Below, piece by piece: positions 9,301-17,523 of a DNA stretch of 64,000 nt; within the stretch, counting starts at the first letter, position 1, and each line of letters opens with the position of its first letter. The DNA is from Leeuwenhoekiella sp. (GTDB lineage Bacteria; Bacteroidota; Bacteroidia; Flavobacteriales; Flavobacteriaceae). The position numbers and the translations under genes were made by a program. The notes beneath the pieces were generated by a model. That model searched no databases and was not told where the DNA came from. It saw nothing but the letters and a program-made list of their open reading frames with translations. Location: NCBI GenBank assembly GCA_002708845.1, contig PAPI01000027.1, positions 114,985-178,984 of the forward strand. The letters are read 5' to 3'.

Positions 9301-10063
9301 GGTAGGTTATGTGTTGTTTGACAAACAGGACGGTTATGCCGAGGTTGATGTGGTCGAAAATGGCCAGCGCCTCATTCAGTCTAAAATTGATTCCGGCGAA
9401 CTCGTCGTACCCCAGGGAATCAGCTATCAGTTCACGGGAACCTATGAAAATCAACTTCGGGCAGAAAAAACACTAAGCTTTGTGGTGCCACTCTGTTTGC
9501 TCATCATTTTCCTGATTTTGTATTTCCAATTCCGGTCGGTTTCTACCTCACTAATGGTATTTACGGGAATTGCGGTGGCTTTTGCCGGAGGCTTTATTAT
9601 GATCTGGCTCTACGGGCAGGATTGGTTTTTAAATTTCAGTTTTTTGGGCGAAAACGTCCGCGATCTGTTCCATATGAAAACCATTAATCTGAGTGTTGCA
9701 GTCTGGGTAGGCTTTATCGCCCTCTTTGGGATTGCCACAGATGACGGTGTGGTGATGGCAACCTATCTGACGCAAACTTTTAAAAAGGAAACTCCTGCAG
9801 ATCGTAAGGAAATTCAGGAGGCTACGCTTTTGGCAGCCGGGAAACGTATCAGACCCTGTTTAATGACGACGGTAACAACCATTCTGGCCTTGTTGCCGAT
9901 ATTGACTTCAACGGGGCGGGGGAGTGATATTATGATCCCGATGGCCATCCCGGTTTTCGGTGGAATGATCATAGACGTGACTTCTTATTTTATCGTGCCA
10001 GTGTTGTACAGCTGGAAGAAAGAACGGGAGCTGGCGAGTTTAGAGGTAAAAAGTTTTAAGTGA
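6323..10063 (+). CDS. CusA/CzcA-type heavy-metal RND efflux pump
   Basis: This is the inner-membrane proton-driven pump of a tripartite metal exporter, 1246 residues long compared with about 1040-1050 for E. coli CusA. Proton-relay acidic residues appear as Asp430 in GTMVDVGVILTEN (TM4) and Asp1140/Asp1141 in GIATDDGVV (TM10). Extra sequence includes roughly residues 527-635, after TM6, which contain several additional hydrophobic segments, and about 60 residues in the porter domain near 735-805. The partner channel (10217) and adaptor (14295) are in the same gene run. The metal may be Cu(I)/Ag(I) or Zn/Co/Cd; sequence alone does not settle it, although the neighbouring HMA and DUF3347 proteins favour copper. 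Confidence 0.93.
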   Translation: MPNKSIKFFIENKLVAFLLLALFVGWGVANAPFDWDTGLIPRDPVAVDAIPDIGENQQIVFTKWPGRSPQDMEDQVSYPLTTALLGIPGVKTIRSSSMFGFSSIYIIFEEDVEFYWSRSRILEKLNSLPAGLLPDGVNPTLGPDATGLGQIFWYTLEGRDPQGKVTGGWDLQELRSIQDYYVKYGLSAASGVSEVASIGGYVQEYQIDVNPELLRQYNIGLDALVKAVMESNKEIGAQTLEINKAEYLVRGLGYIKSVADLENAVVASSDFTSIRIKDIATVSLGPAPRRGILDKEGAEVVGGVVVARYGANPMEVITNVKEKIAELSSGLPSKTLAEGTKSQLTIVPFYDRTQLIQETLGTLDEALTMEILITILVIIVMVFNLRASALISGLLPVAVLMVFIAMKLFEVDANIVALSGIAIAIGTMVDVGVILTENMIRHLDEQKNQSEKLQLNTLIYNATVEVSGAIVTAVLTTIISFIPVFTLIGAEGKLFRPLAFTKTVALAASLVIALFLIPPFAALIFRRKQLRRPLANAVQVLLIALGVLALVLGYGLGLVLIAFGVLYFLRKAKKLPYNGLPKAEVIIISTAIVFLLATYWRPLGFDRSIGINLIFVIFICTVFFGAFWLLRHFYERILRWALANRLLFLCIPVTLLICGGFILSNTGKEFMPSLNEGTFLLMPTSLPHAGVEENKRVLQQLDMAVASIPEIETVVGKAGRTESALDPAPLSMYENIIQYKPEYMLNEAGKRQRYRVDEDGFFVLKNGGRTFNPNYTEEEAEDAVSFPVKAEQLVADEDGEYYRNWRPEIESPDDIWNEIARVTKLPGVTSAPKLQPIETRLVMLQTGMRAPMGIKVKGPDLRQIEDFGLQLESILKKAEGVKEEAVFADRIVGKPYLLIDIDREHLVRYGISIGQVQQVLEVAVGGMPITQTVEGRERYAVRVRYPRELRDTPEDLKSIYVPVEKGSPVPLSELVTIKYEQGPQVIKSEDTFLVGYVLFDKQDGYAEVDVVENGQRLIQSKIDSGELVVPQGISYQFTGTYENQLRAEKTLSFVVPLCLLIIFLILYFQFRSVSTSLMVFTGIAVAFAGGFIMIWLYGQDWFLNFSFLGENVRDLFHMKTINLSVAVWVGFIALFGIATDDGVVMATYLTQTFKKETPADRKEIQEATLLAAGKRIRPCLMTTVTTILALLPILTSTGRGSDIMIPMAIPVFGGMIIDVTSYFIVPVLYSWKKERELASLEVKSFK

Positions 10064-10099
10064 AAAGTTAAACGTAAAAACTATGATGTAGTTTGAGAA

Positions 10100-10123
10100 T
10101 GTCACGCTGAGCCTGTCGAAGCG
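10100..10123. repeat. Remnant of an interspersed Bacteroidota intergenic repeat
   Basis: The short GC-richer string around GTCACGCTGAGCCTGTCGAA stands out from the AT-rich gap between the pump and channel genes. It resembles a motif I recall as scattered through intergenic regions of many flavobacterial genomes. Only one copy was seen in this window. Confidence 0.4.
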
Positions 10124-10216
10124 CAATTGATGCGGAATTAGTATCGAAGCCAGAGGTTTTAAATATTGAAAATATTAAACAAATAACAAATAACGAACAA
10201 CGAATAACACAGAATA

Positions 10217-11461
10217 ATGAACAGCCTTAAAACATACAAGATTATCCTGTCTTTAAGTGTACTACCGGCCATAGCAGGGATTAACAACACAACTGCCCAG
10301 GAACTAAGTACTTATCTCGAGCAGGCTGTAGCAAACAACCCCGAGATTAAAGCCTACGAACTGCGGTATAATTTGGCTCAGGAAAAGTCAGCTGAGGTCA
10401 ATACGTTTCCGGATACCGAGTTTGCAGCGGGTTATTTTGTGAGTACGCCCGAGACCCGTACCGGTGCGCAGCGTGCTCGATTTTCGGTGAAGCAAATGTT
10501 GCCCTGGTTTGGTACGGTTGACGCGCGAATCGCCGCTCAAAATGCAATGGCGGAGGCAGAATATGCAGATTATGTGATCGCGAAGCGCAAGCTGGAACTC
10601 AAGGTCGCTCAAAGTTATTATGTGATGTATGGACTAAAAGCGAAGATGATCGTACTACAGCAAAACAAAGAACTTTTAAAGTCGTACGAAGAATTGGCTT
10701 TGAGCGCTGTTGAAGTAGGGAAAGCTTCGGCGGTAGATTTTTTGAAAATCCAGATCAGGCAGAACGAACTTGAGGCACAACGCCAGATGCTTGATCAGGA
10801 ACTCACGGCTGCAGAGATTCAGTTTTACACTTTGTTGAATACCGAAGAGTCAGCGCCCATACGTATTGTTGACAGTCTAATAATCCCATTTTCAGATCCT
10901 GAAGTTTCTTTGGAGGCGTTGTTACAAAATCCCGAGTTGCTCAAGTACGACCGAATCTACGAAAGCATTGCCAGCGCCGAAGCGCTCAATCAGCGTGAGG
11001 CGGCTCCAAAATTTGGAGTAGGTCTGGACTACATTCCGGTTTCAGAACGCACAGATGTGATGCTTCCCGATAACGGTAAAGATATTGTGATGCCTATGCT
11101 TTCGGTTTCGGTGCCTATTTTCAATAACAAATACAAATCGGTTACCCGGCAAAATGAATTGAGACAGCAGGAGTTAGCTGCCCGGCGGTCGCAACGCTTA
11201 AATCTGTTGCGGAGTCTTTTCGCGGAAGCGCAAAAAAATAGAAATACCGCGCGCATACAGTATGACACTCAGGAGCAAAACTTAAAACAGGCTCGAGATG
11301 CCGAGTCTATTCTGCTTAAAAATTACGAGACCGGAACTATAGATTTTAGTGAAGTGCTCGATATACAGGAAATGCAATTAAGTATTCAAACCAAACAAAT
11401 CGAAGCGGTACAGCGCTATTATGAGCAGGCCGCAGTAATCAATTATCTAACTTTATTTTAA
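10217..11461 (+). CDS. TolC-family outer-membrane efflux channel (CusC-like)
   Basis: The 414-residue protein has an N-terminal signal sequence (about residues 1-28, ending before QELSTYLEQA) and two repeated outer-membrane-efflux-protein halves. These are dominated by long amphipathic helices rich in Gln, Glu and Ala, as in the TolC periplasmic tunnel (for example AEAEYADYVIAKRKLELKVAQSYY, cut here into parts). It should form the outer-membrane exit duct for the RND pump encoded 153 bases upstream. No N-terminal lipobox is evident, unlike E. coli CusC. It is 11 bases from the DUF3347 lipoprotein gene, so cotranscription is very likely. Confidence 0.9.
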   Translation: MNSLKTYKIILSLSVLPAIAGINNTTAQELSTYLEQAVANNPEIKAYELRYNLAQEKSAEVNTFPDTEFAAGYFVSTPETRTGAQRARFSVKQMLPWFGTVDARIAAQNAMAEAEYADYVIAKRKLELKVAQSYYVMYGLKAKMIVLQQNKELLKSYEELALSAVEVGKASAVDFLKIQIRQNELEAQRQMLDQELTAAEIQFYTLLNTEESAPIRIVDSLIIPFSDPEVSLEALLQNPELLKYDRIYESIASAEALNQREAAPKFGVGLDYIPVSERTDVMLPDNGKDIVMPMLSVSVPIFNNKYKSVTRQNELRQQELAARRSQRLNLLRSLFAEAQKNRNTARIQYDTQEQNLKQARDAESILLKNYETGTIDFSEVLDIQEMQLSIQTKQIEAVQRYYEQAAVINYLTLF

Positions 11462-11472
11462 AAACAACTATC

Positions 11473-12087
11473 ATGAAAAACACCGTTAAATTTATAATGA
11501 TCGCAGCAACCACGCTTAGCCTGACTTCCTGCGGAAACGACAAAAAAAATGACAAGGACACCGAAGAGGTACTGGTCGAAGAACGTATGGTAGACGAGGA
11601 GGAAATGCAAGAGATGGACCATATGGACGGCACGGATATGGATCATTCCAAAACCAGTGAAGCCAAAATGAAAACCGATGATGCCGCTTTAAGCTTTGAG
11701 GATGAGAATGCAGCAGCCGTATGGAAAGCCTACAACGATGTGCGCCTGGCGCTTATAGCTTCAGACGCCGGTAAAGCAAAGCAGGAAGCTGCAAACCTGG
11801 CGATGATTTTTGATGAAAGCAACGCCAAACTCAAGTCGGCTGCAAGTGCAATCGCCGCAAGCGAGGATTTACAGGTGCAACGTACCGCATTTTCACAGTT
11901 TTCTAATGCAGCCGAAGCCTATTTTAAAAGAACTTTAAACAGCGGGACCCTCTATAAACAGCATTGCCCGATGGCATTTGATGGTAAAGGTGCAGACTGG
12001 TTTTCTAACGAAGCCGCGATCAAAAATCCGTATTACGGAGACAAAATGTTGAATTGCGGATCGGTTACCGCGACGATTACAAACTAG
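11473..12087 (+). CDS. DUF3347 lipoprotein, probable periplasmic metal-binding partner
   Basis: This 204-residue protein carries a lipobox ending at Cys20 (LSLTSC) and a flexible acidic, Met/His/Asp-rich linker (about residues 40-65, including MDHMDGTDMDHS). A helical DUF3347 domain follows (about 75-204). The C-terminal 42 residues contain a CPMA motif (Cys165), KNPYYGD and a final Cys195 in a CGSV motif. They align without gaps to the tail of the CusB-like adaptor at 14295-16007. DUF3347 is commonly fused to or encoded beside metal efflux adaptors. A role in loading periplasmic metal onto the pump is inferred, not shown. Confidence 0.88.
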   Translation: MKNTVKFIMIAATTLSLTSCGNDKKNDKDTEEVLVEERMVDEEEMQEMDHMDGTDMDHSKTSEAKMKTDDAALSFEDENAAAVWKAYNDVRLALIASDAGKAKQEAANLAMIFDESNAKLKSAASAIAASEDLQVQRTAFSQFSNAAEAYFKRTLNSGTLYKQHCPMAFDGKGADWFSNEAAIKNPYYGDKMLNCGSVTATITN

Positions 12088-12116
12088 CTGATTTTTATCA
12101 GCCTGAGCGTTTTTTT
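12087..12116 (+). terminator. Weak hairpin after the DUF3347 gene
   Basis: A six-base-pair stem (GCTGAT 12087-12092, ATCAGC 12097-12102) is followed a few bases later by a run of seven T residues (12110-12116). The distance from stem to T-run makes this a weak or partial terminator. Confidence 0.35.
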
Positions 12117-12168
12117 AGTTCGTTTTTTCATCAATAAAAAAATGAACACCTAAGCAAAAAGATTTTTT

Positions 12169-13389
12169 ATGAATGATTTTTTAATACAATGGGGCGAGGC
12201 GGCCTACACCACAACCGGATTTTTCTGGATGGCACTTTGGGCATTTGCTCTGGGGTACGTCATCAGCAGTATGATTCAGATTTTTGTAACCGAAAAGAAA
12301 ATGCAGGAAACCATGGGAGGTAAGGAGTCAAAGGGAGTGCTTTTAGGTACGTTCTTTGGGTTTATCAGCAGTTCGTGCAGTTTTGCAGCTCTGGCTTCTA
12401 CAAAATCCCTGTTTAAAAAAGGAGCGAGTTTTATATCGAGTATCGCGTTTTTACTCGCTTCAACAAATCTGGTGATCGAATTGGGAATCATTATTTCCAT
12501 ATTTTTGGGTTGGCAGTTTGTAGTTGGGGAATATGTCGGGGGAGTTTTGTTGATTTTAATCAGCTGGTTATTGATTCGTCTTATTAATCCGAAGAAATTA
12601 ATCGAAAAAGCCCGGAAAAATCTAGGGAATAACGAGGAAGATGAGGACGATAGCTCCAAATCCTGGAAAGAAAAAATGAAGTCTGAAGAAAGTTGGGCAA
12701 AAGTTGCCAAACAGTATGGGATGGAGTGGAAGATGGTCTGGAAAGACGTGACCGTTGGTTTTACGATTGCGGGTATTGTCGCAGCTTTTGTACCTAACTC
12801 CTGGTTTCAAACCCTGTTTATAGGCACTGGTAATGGCAATACCGATTTCACATTTCTGGAAATACTGGAACATATTCTCGTAGGTCCGGTGGCTGCTTTT
12901 ATCACGTTTATTGGTTCGATGGGGAATATTCCTTTGGCGGCTTTGCTGTTTGGTAAAGGAGTGAGTTTTGCCGGGGTAATGGCTTTTATTTTTAGTGATC
13001 TGGTGGTTTTTCCCATATTACGAATAAACGCCAAATACTATGGTTGGAAGATGTCGCTATTTATACTTTTCCTGCTCTTTACGGCTTTAGTAGGTGCTTC
13101 ACTAATCCTGCATTATTCCTTTGATCTCTTAAGTATTTTACCTAATCCTTCGCAAGTAACCGTGCAGGATTCCGACTATTTTAAAATCGATTATACGTTC
13201 TTCCTGAATCTGGCTTTTTTGGCGGTTTCTGGCTATTTAATTTACCTGGGCTTTTTTAAACGAAAGGATATTATGCATATGAAAGAAATGGCACCTAAAA
13301 GTAAAACCCTCGAGAACACGTTGAAGTATGCAGCTTTGATCTGCTATGTTTGGCTTGCCGGGGGACTGATCGTGAAGTTTTTTGTTTAA
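12169..13389 (+). CDS. ArsP/UPF0718-family permease
   Basis: This 406-residue polytopic membrane protein has about nine to ten hydrophobic segments, with an acidic/lysine-rich cytoplasmic loop at about residues 150-185. The motif SSSCSFAALAS (Cys70) followed by FKKGASF is typical of the permease family that includes ArsP. ArsP exports trivalent organoarsenicals, but many relatives sit in copper or other metal clusters with no known substrate. Here it lies between DUF3347 and HMA-domain genes, so a metal or metalloid substrate is likely. The 5' gap is 81 bases, so it could be read through from the upstream genes. Confidence 0.85.
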   Translation: MNDFLIQWGEAAYTTTGFFWMALWAFALGYVISSMIQIFVTEKKMQETMGGKESKGVLLGTFFGFISSSCSFAALASTKSLFKKGASFISSIAFLLASTNLVIELGIIISIFLGWQFVVGEYVGGVLLILISWLLIRLINPKKLIEKARKNLGNNEEDEDDSSKSWKEKMKSEESWAKVAKQYGMEWKMVWKDVTVGFTIAGIVAAFVPNSWFQTLFIGTGNGNTDFTFLEILEHILVGPVAAFITFIGSMGNIPLAALLFGKGVSFAGVMAFIFSDLVVFPILRINAKYYGWKMSLFILFLLFTALVGASLILHYSFDLLSILPNPSQVTVQDSDYFKIDYTFFLNLAFLAVSGYLIYLGFFKRKDIMHMKEMAPKSKTLENTLKYAALICYVWLAGGLIVKFFV

Positions 13390-13517
13390 CAAATTTGAGA
13401 CTTTAGATATTAGATGTTAGAAGTAAAATGTAAAAAATAGAAGGAAGTACGATTCAACAATTCTTTAAAGCTTAAAAAAAACCGAACAAAGAAAAGCTCA
13501 AATCTCAATATTAAAAA

Positions 13518-14258
13518 ATGACACATACCTATACAGTTACCGGAATGACCTGCAATGGGTGCAGAACGGGAGTAGAACAAAAGCTTAATGCGGTTTCAGG
13601 AGTTGATAGCGCTGCTGTTAATCTTGAAAAAGAAGAGGCAGTTATTACGATGAACACGCATATTGATACGGAAACCCTTCAGCAGGCCTTGCCGGCAAAA
13701 TATACCATCACTGAAAAATCTGGAGCACATTCAGCTCATCAGGCAAAAGAAACCAATGTTTTTTCGCAAAGCGAAACGGTAGAAGAATCTAAGGTACAGC
13801 AATTAAAACCCTTGTTTTTAATTTTTGCTTTTATAGGTGCTGCAGCAGTTTTACTGCATAAGGACGACTGGGACTGGCAGGAGATGATGCTTGATTTTAT
13901 GGGACTTTTTTATGTGGTGTTTAGCTTTTTTAAGCTTCTCGATTTAAAAGGGTTCCCACAAAGCTTCCGCATGTATGATCCGTTGGCAAAAGCGGTTCCG
14001 GCCTATGGCTGGGTATATCCGTTTATCGAACTGGCCTTGGGACTGTGTTTCTTGATGCGTTTTCAATTAACTGCTGCATTAATCATCACGCTTGTAATCT
14101 TAGGAATTACCACAATTGGTGTTACCCGCACCTTGCTTGATAAAAAAGCGATTCAATGTGCGTGTTTGGGAACTGCATTAAAGCTGCCGATGACCGAAGC
14201 TACGTTTATTGAAAATGCGATTATGATCGTTATGGCACTCGTAATGCTCCTGGTCTGA
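13518..14258 (+). CDS. HMA domain fused to a MauE/DoxX-like membrane domain
   Basis: This 246-residue fusion has residues 1-70 forming a heavy-metal-associated domain with the metal-binding GMTCNGC motif (Cys12, Cys15). After a linker, about four transmembrane helices (from about residue 95) resemble MauE/DoxX redox-associated membrane proteins. A CxC pair lies in IQCACLGT near the end. The HMA domain binds Cu(I) or Zn(II). The membrane part may pass electrons or metal to a periplasmic partner, but its reaction is unknown. The gene ends 36 bases before the adaptor ATG, so the two are likely cotranscribed. Confidence 0.87.
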   Translation: MTHTYTVTGMTCNGCRTGVEQKLNAVSGVDSAAVNLEKEEAVITMNTHIDTETLQQALPAKYTITEKSGAHSAHQAKETNVFSQSETVEESKVQQLKPLFLIFAFIGAAAVLLHKDDWDWQEMMLDFMGLFYVVFSFFKLLDLKGFPQSFRMYDPLAKAVPAYGWVYPFIELALGLCFLMRFQLTAALIITLVILGITTIGVTRTLLDKKAIQCACLGTALKLPMTEATFIENAIMIVMALVMLLV

Positions 14259-14294
14259 TGAATTTCATTTTAAGTGAAAAACGAAATAGGTACT

Positions 14295-16007
14295 ATGAAT
14301 AAAACTTTTCTTTATATAGCGATAGCACTTCTTGGCGGTCTGGGAATCGGGTATTTGATTTTTGGAAGATCAACCGTAGGAACCGAAAACAACCCCTTGC
14401 ACAACCATGCCGAAGAAGCAGCTGCTGAATTGTGGACCTGTGCTATGCATCCGCAGATTTTACGGGAAGAGCCCGGCGATTGTCCCATTTGTGGGATGGA
14501 TTTGATTGTTGCCGAAAGCAATGCTTCAGGTTTGATGGCCAATCAGTTTAAGATGAGTGAAAATGCGCTTGCGCTCGCAGATATTCAAACAACTGTTGTG
14601 GGTAACGGAAGCAACACCGCTTCCGGTACGCTTACTTTATCGGGAAAAATTGCGGTAAACGAAAATGAAACAGCAACGCAACCGGCGCATTTTGACGGTA
14701 GGATTGAAGCCCTATACGTCAATTCGATAGGGCAAAAAGTAAATCGGGGGCAGCTTGTCGCCCGTGTCTATTCGCCGGAACTGGTCGCAGCTCAACAGGA
14801 GTTGATTACGGCTTCAAAAATGAAAACGTCACAACCCAGACTGTACGAAGCGGTACGAAGCAAATTTAAGAACTGGATGATTAGCGGGAGTGTTTTAGAT
14901 CAGATCGAAAATAGTGGAAAGCTTATCAGTCAGTTTCCTGTTTACGCGCGTGTAACAGGTGTGGTTACTGATATTACCGTAAATGAAGGCGGTCATATTA
15001 TGGACGGTATGCCTATTTTTAAAGTAAGCAATTTGAGCAACGTCTGGGCCGAATTTGATGTTTATGAAAGTCAGTTAGGTTTAGTGAAAAAAGGTCAGAA
15101 ATTGGATATCACCACCAATGCCTACCCGGATACCGTTTTAAAAGGCAGGATTTCATTTATTGATCCTATTTTAAATACCGGTACACGTACAGCAATCGTC
15201 AGAGCAACTTTACCCAATCAAGACGATTTATTAAAACCCGGGATGTTTGTTTCGGCCCAGTTGGAAGGGGCCGCAGAGACTCCGGATGAGCTTGCTATCC
15301 CGGCTTCGGCGGTTATGTGGACGGGTGAACGGTCTCTGGTTTATGTGAAACCTAATCCTATAGAACCTGTTTTTGAAATGCGCGAAGTTACTCTGGGCCC
15401 GAAACAGGGAGATACCTATACGATTCTTAATGGACTCGCTTCAGGAGAGGAGATTGTGGTAAACGGTACCTTTACCGTTGATGCTGCTGCCCAGCTCAAT
15501 GGAAAAAAATCGATGATGAGCAGGAATGAAACAGGTCAAACTCAGAAACCTGAGATGAACGGGAGTCTGCCGGCAAGTTTTGAAGTCGGACTTAAGAATG
15601 CTATTCCTGCTTATTTGAAACTTAAAGATGCATTCGTAGCTTCAGATGCTGCGGGGGTTAGTGCTTCCGCGAAAAAATTCCGGGAGCAGTTACAGAAGGC
15701 TTCGGCAGGAGATTTAGAAGAAATGATGAAAAACCATTATTCAAAGTTGCTTCAAATGCTGAATGCATTAATAGACAATACAAAGCTTGAAAATCAGCGG
15801 GAACATTTTGTGATTTTAAATGAAAACCTGGCAGCTCTGGTTAGTGCTGCTTCCACTTTAAATCAAAAGCTGTTTTTACAACGTTGCCCAATGGCTAATG
15901 AAAATAAAGGAGCGGTGTGGCTGAGTGATTCAGAACAAATCAAAAATCCCTATTATGGTGATGCCATGCCAGGATGTGGCAGTGTGATTGAAACTTTTGG
16001 CAAATAA
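14295..16007 (+). CDS. CusB-type RND periplasmic adaptor with metal-binding and DUF3347 domains
   Basis: This 570-residue membrane-fusion protein links the RND pump to the outer-membrane channel. In order it shows an N-terminal membrane anchor (residues 4-24), a short heavy-metal-binding domain (about 47-70: Cys49, Met51-His52-Pro53, Cys63, Cys66, Met68 in TCAMHP and CPICGMD), the adaptor body (barrel-sandwich, hairpin and beta-barrel, about 85-400), and a C-terminal DUF3347 domain (about 430-570) with Cys531 and Cys561. The start is the ATG at 14295; the GTG at 14274 would put charged residues before the anchor. The DUF3347 tail duplicates the standalone lipoprotein at 11473-12087. Confidence 0.93.
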   Translation: MNKTFLYIAIALLGGLGIGYLIFGRSTVGTENNPLHNHAEEAAAELWTCAMHPQILREEPGDCPICGMDLIVAESNASGLMANQFKMSENALALADIQTTVVGNGSNTASGTLTLSGKIAVNENETATQPAHFDGRIEALYVNSIGQKVNRGQLVARVYSPELVAAQQELITASKMKTSQPRLYEAVRSKFKNWMISGSVLDQIENSGKLISQFPVYARVTGVVTDITVNEGGHIMDGMPIFKVSNLSNVWAEFDVYESQLGLVKKGQKLDITTNAYPDTVLKGRISFIDPILNTGTRTAIVRATLPNQDDLLKPGMFVSAQLEGAAETPDELAIPASAVMWTGERSLVYVKPNPIEPVFEMREVTLGPKQGDTYTILNGLASGEEIVVNGTFTVDAAAQLNGKKSMMSRNETGQTQKPEMNGSLPASFEVGLKNAIPAYLKLKDAFVASDAAGVSASAKKFREQLQKASAGDLEEMMKNHYSKLLQMLNALIDNTKLENQREHFVILNENLAALVSAASTLNQKLFLQRCPMANENKGAVWLSDSEQIKNPYYGDAMPGCGSVIETFGK

Positions 16008-16090
16008 AGCAAAGATTGAAAATAGAGCTGAATGGGTATTTAAACGCTGTAATTCAGGTATTTATATTAGGCTATTTTCAATTGGGTAGT

Positions 16091-16141
16091 GTAAAATACA
16101 ATTACATATTCGGCATATATAAAATTAAGATTGTATTTTAC
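16091..16141. repeat. 12-bp perfect inverted repeat in intergenic DNA
   Basis: GTAAAATACAAT at 16091-16102 is matched by its exact reverse complement at 16130-16141, across a 27-base AT-rich spacer. It sits between the adaptor stop and the ketoacyl synthase gene. It could be an operator, a remnant of a small mobile element or a structured RNA region; no consensus was recognised. Confidence 0.6.
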
Positions 16142-16177
16142 CCGGCAAAACAGCCTTGAGCCATATACGGGAAAGGT

Positions 16178-16203
16178 AAAACCGAAATGTGGTTTTCGGT
16201 TTT
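16178..16203 (+). terminator. Hairpin with T-run after the metal cluster
   Basis: A ten-base-pair stem (AAAACCGAAA at 16178-16187, its complement at 16194-16203) has a six-base loop and T residues in its 3' arm. It probably ends transcription of the metal cluster just 34 bases before the next gene. It could also act on the leader of that gene. Confidence 0.55.
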
Positions 16204-16237
16204 AGCATAACTAAACTCAATTTTCAATATATTTTTT

Positions 16238-17320
16238 ATGAGTGTAAATCGTTACAGTGTCATTGCCGGAACCGGAAGCTATCTCCCTGAAAATCGGGTT
16301 CCTAATGAAGATTTTTTAAACTTTGAGTTTTATGAATCTAACGGTTCCCGAATTGACAAGGATAACGGCTATATCATTGATAAATTTAAGGAGATTACGA
16401 CCATTGAAGAGCGCAGGTACGTTACAGACGATTTAGTCACCTCTGATATTGCCTATTTTGCTGCAAAAGCGGCTATTAAAAATGCAGGCATTGATGCCGA
16501 AACATTAGATTATATCATTGTTGCGCATAATTTTGGAGATGTTAAAGCAGGGTCTAACCGTAGTGATCTGGTACCGGCTTTGGCTTCCCGGGTTAAGCAC
16601 AAACTCAAGATCAAAAATCCGGACTGTGTAGCTTATGACTTACCCTTTGGTTGCCCCGGTTGGTTACAGGGCGTTATACAGGCAGATTACTTTTTAAAAT
16701 CTGGCGATGCTAATAGGGTATTGGTAATTGGTGCCGAAACTATTTCCCGGGTGATTGATTTACACGATCGCGATAGTATGATTTATGCTGATGGTGCCGG
16801 AGCAACTATTCTAGAGGCTCGTGAAAGCTCAGATCCAGTTGGAATACTTACCCATAAAACCCGTTCAGATACCTATCGCTATGCAGAAATGCTCACTATG
16901 GGTTGCTCCTATAATGTGACTCCAGAAAACGAGAACGATTTGTATCTAAAAATGAATGGTCGTCGTTTATACCAATATGCCCTTGAGACCGTACCGCTTT
17001 CTATAAAAGCCTGTTTGGATAAAGCAGGTATAGCTATAGAAAAGGTAAGTAAGGTGCTCATTCATCAGGCTAATGGTAAGATGGATGATGCGATCATTGC
17101 TCGTCTGTATAAACTCTATGATAAAGATGAGGTCCCAGAAGGTGTAATGCCAATGATTATCTCCTGGATTGGGAATTCTTCGGTAGCCACGGTACCTACT
17201 CTATTAGACCTAATACTTAAAGGTTCGGTAGAAAATCAGGAAATCAATCCAGGCGACGTGATTGTTTTTGCTTCCGTAGGTGCGGGAATGAACATTAATG
17301 CGGTGGTCTATCAGTATTAA
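16238..17320 (+). CDS. 3-oxoacyl-ACP synthase III family enzyme (FabH-like)
   Basis: The 360-residue thiolase-fold condensing enzyme has the expected triad: Cys139 in DLPFGCPGW, His276 in LIHQANGKM and Asn313 in SWIGNSSVATVPT. Such enzymes start fatty acid chains or join acyl-CoA/ACP units in special lipid or polyketide pathways. It is longer than housekeeping FabH (about 320-335 residues), with an N-terminal region of extra length near residues 25-55, so a specialised role is plausible. It stands alone, with the metal cluster upstream and a light-signalling operon 203 bases downstream; no acyl carrier protein gene is adjacent. Confidence 0.88.
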   Translation: MSVNRYSVIAGTGSYLPENRVPNEDFLNFEFYESNGSRIDKDNGYIIDKFKEITTIEERRYVTDDLVTSDIAYFAAKAAIKNAGIDAETLDYIIVAHNFGDVKAGSNRSDLVPALASRVKHKLKIKNPDCVAYDLPFGCPGWLQGVIQADYFLKSGDANRVLVIGAETISRVIDLHDRDSMIYADGAGATILEARESSDPVGILTHKTRSDTYRYAEMLTMGCSYNVTPENENDLYLKMNGRRLYQYALETVPLSIKACLDKAGIAIEKVSKVLIHQANGKMDDAIIARLYKLYDKDEVPEGVMPMIISWIGNSSVATVPTLLDLILKGSVENQEINPGDVIVFASVGAGMNINAVVYQY

Positions 17321-17463
17321 ATTATCCCTTTGCTACAATATGGATCAATCATATAAAATTTATATTATTACCAGTAATTGCAAATATTAAGATTTTCTTA
17401 AATCTTAACATAATACAGCTATTATTCCTTATAATAAATTATTTTTGAGTCTTTGGCAGTAAG

Positions 17464-17484
17464 GGTATTATTATTGGTAATACC
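17464..17484. promoter_or_regulatory. Dyad upstream of the phytochrome operon
   Basis: Perfect seven-base arms GGTATTA (17464-17470) and TAATACC (17478-17484) flank a seven-base spacer, 40 bases before the first gene of the operon. The size and position suit a dimeric regulator site, but the regulator is unknown. Confidence 0.4.
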
Positions 17485-17523
17485 ACATTCTGGTCAAATC
17501 ATTTTAACCCTTAATCTAAGTAG

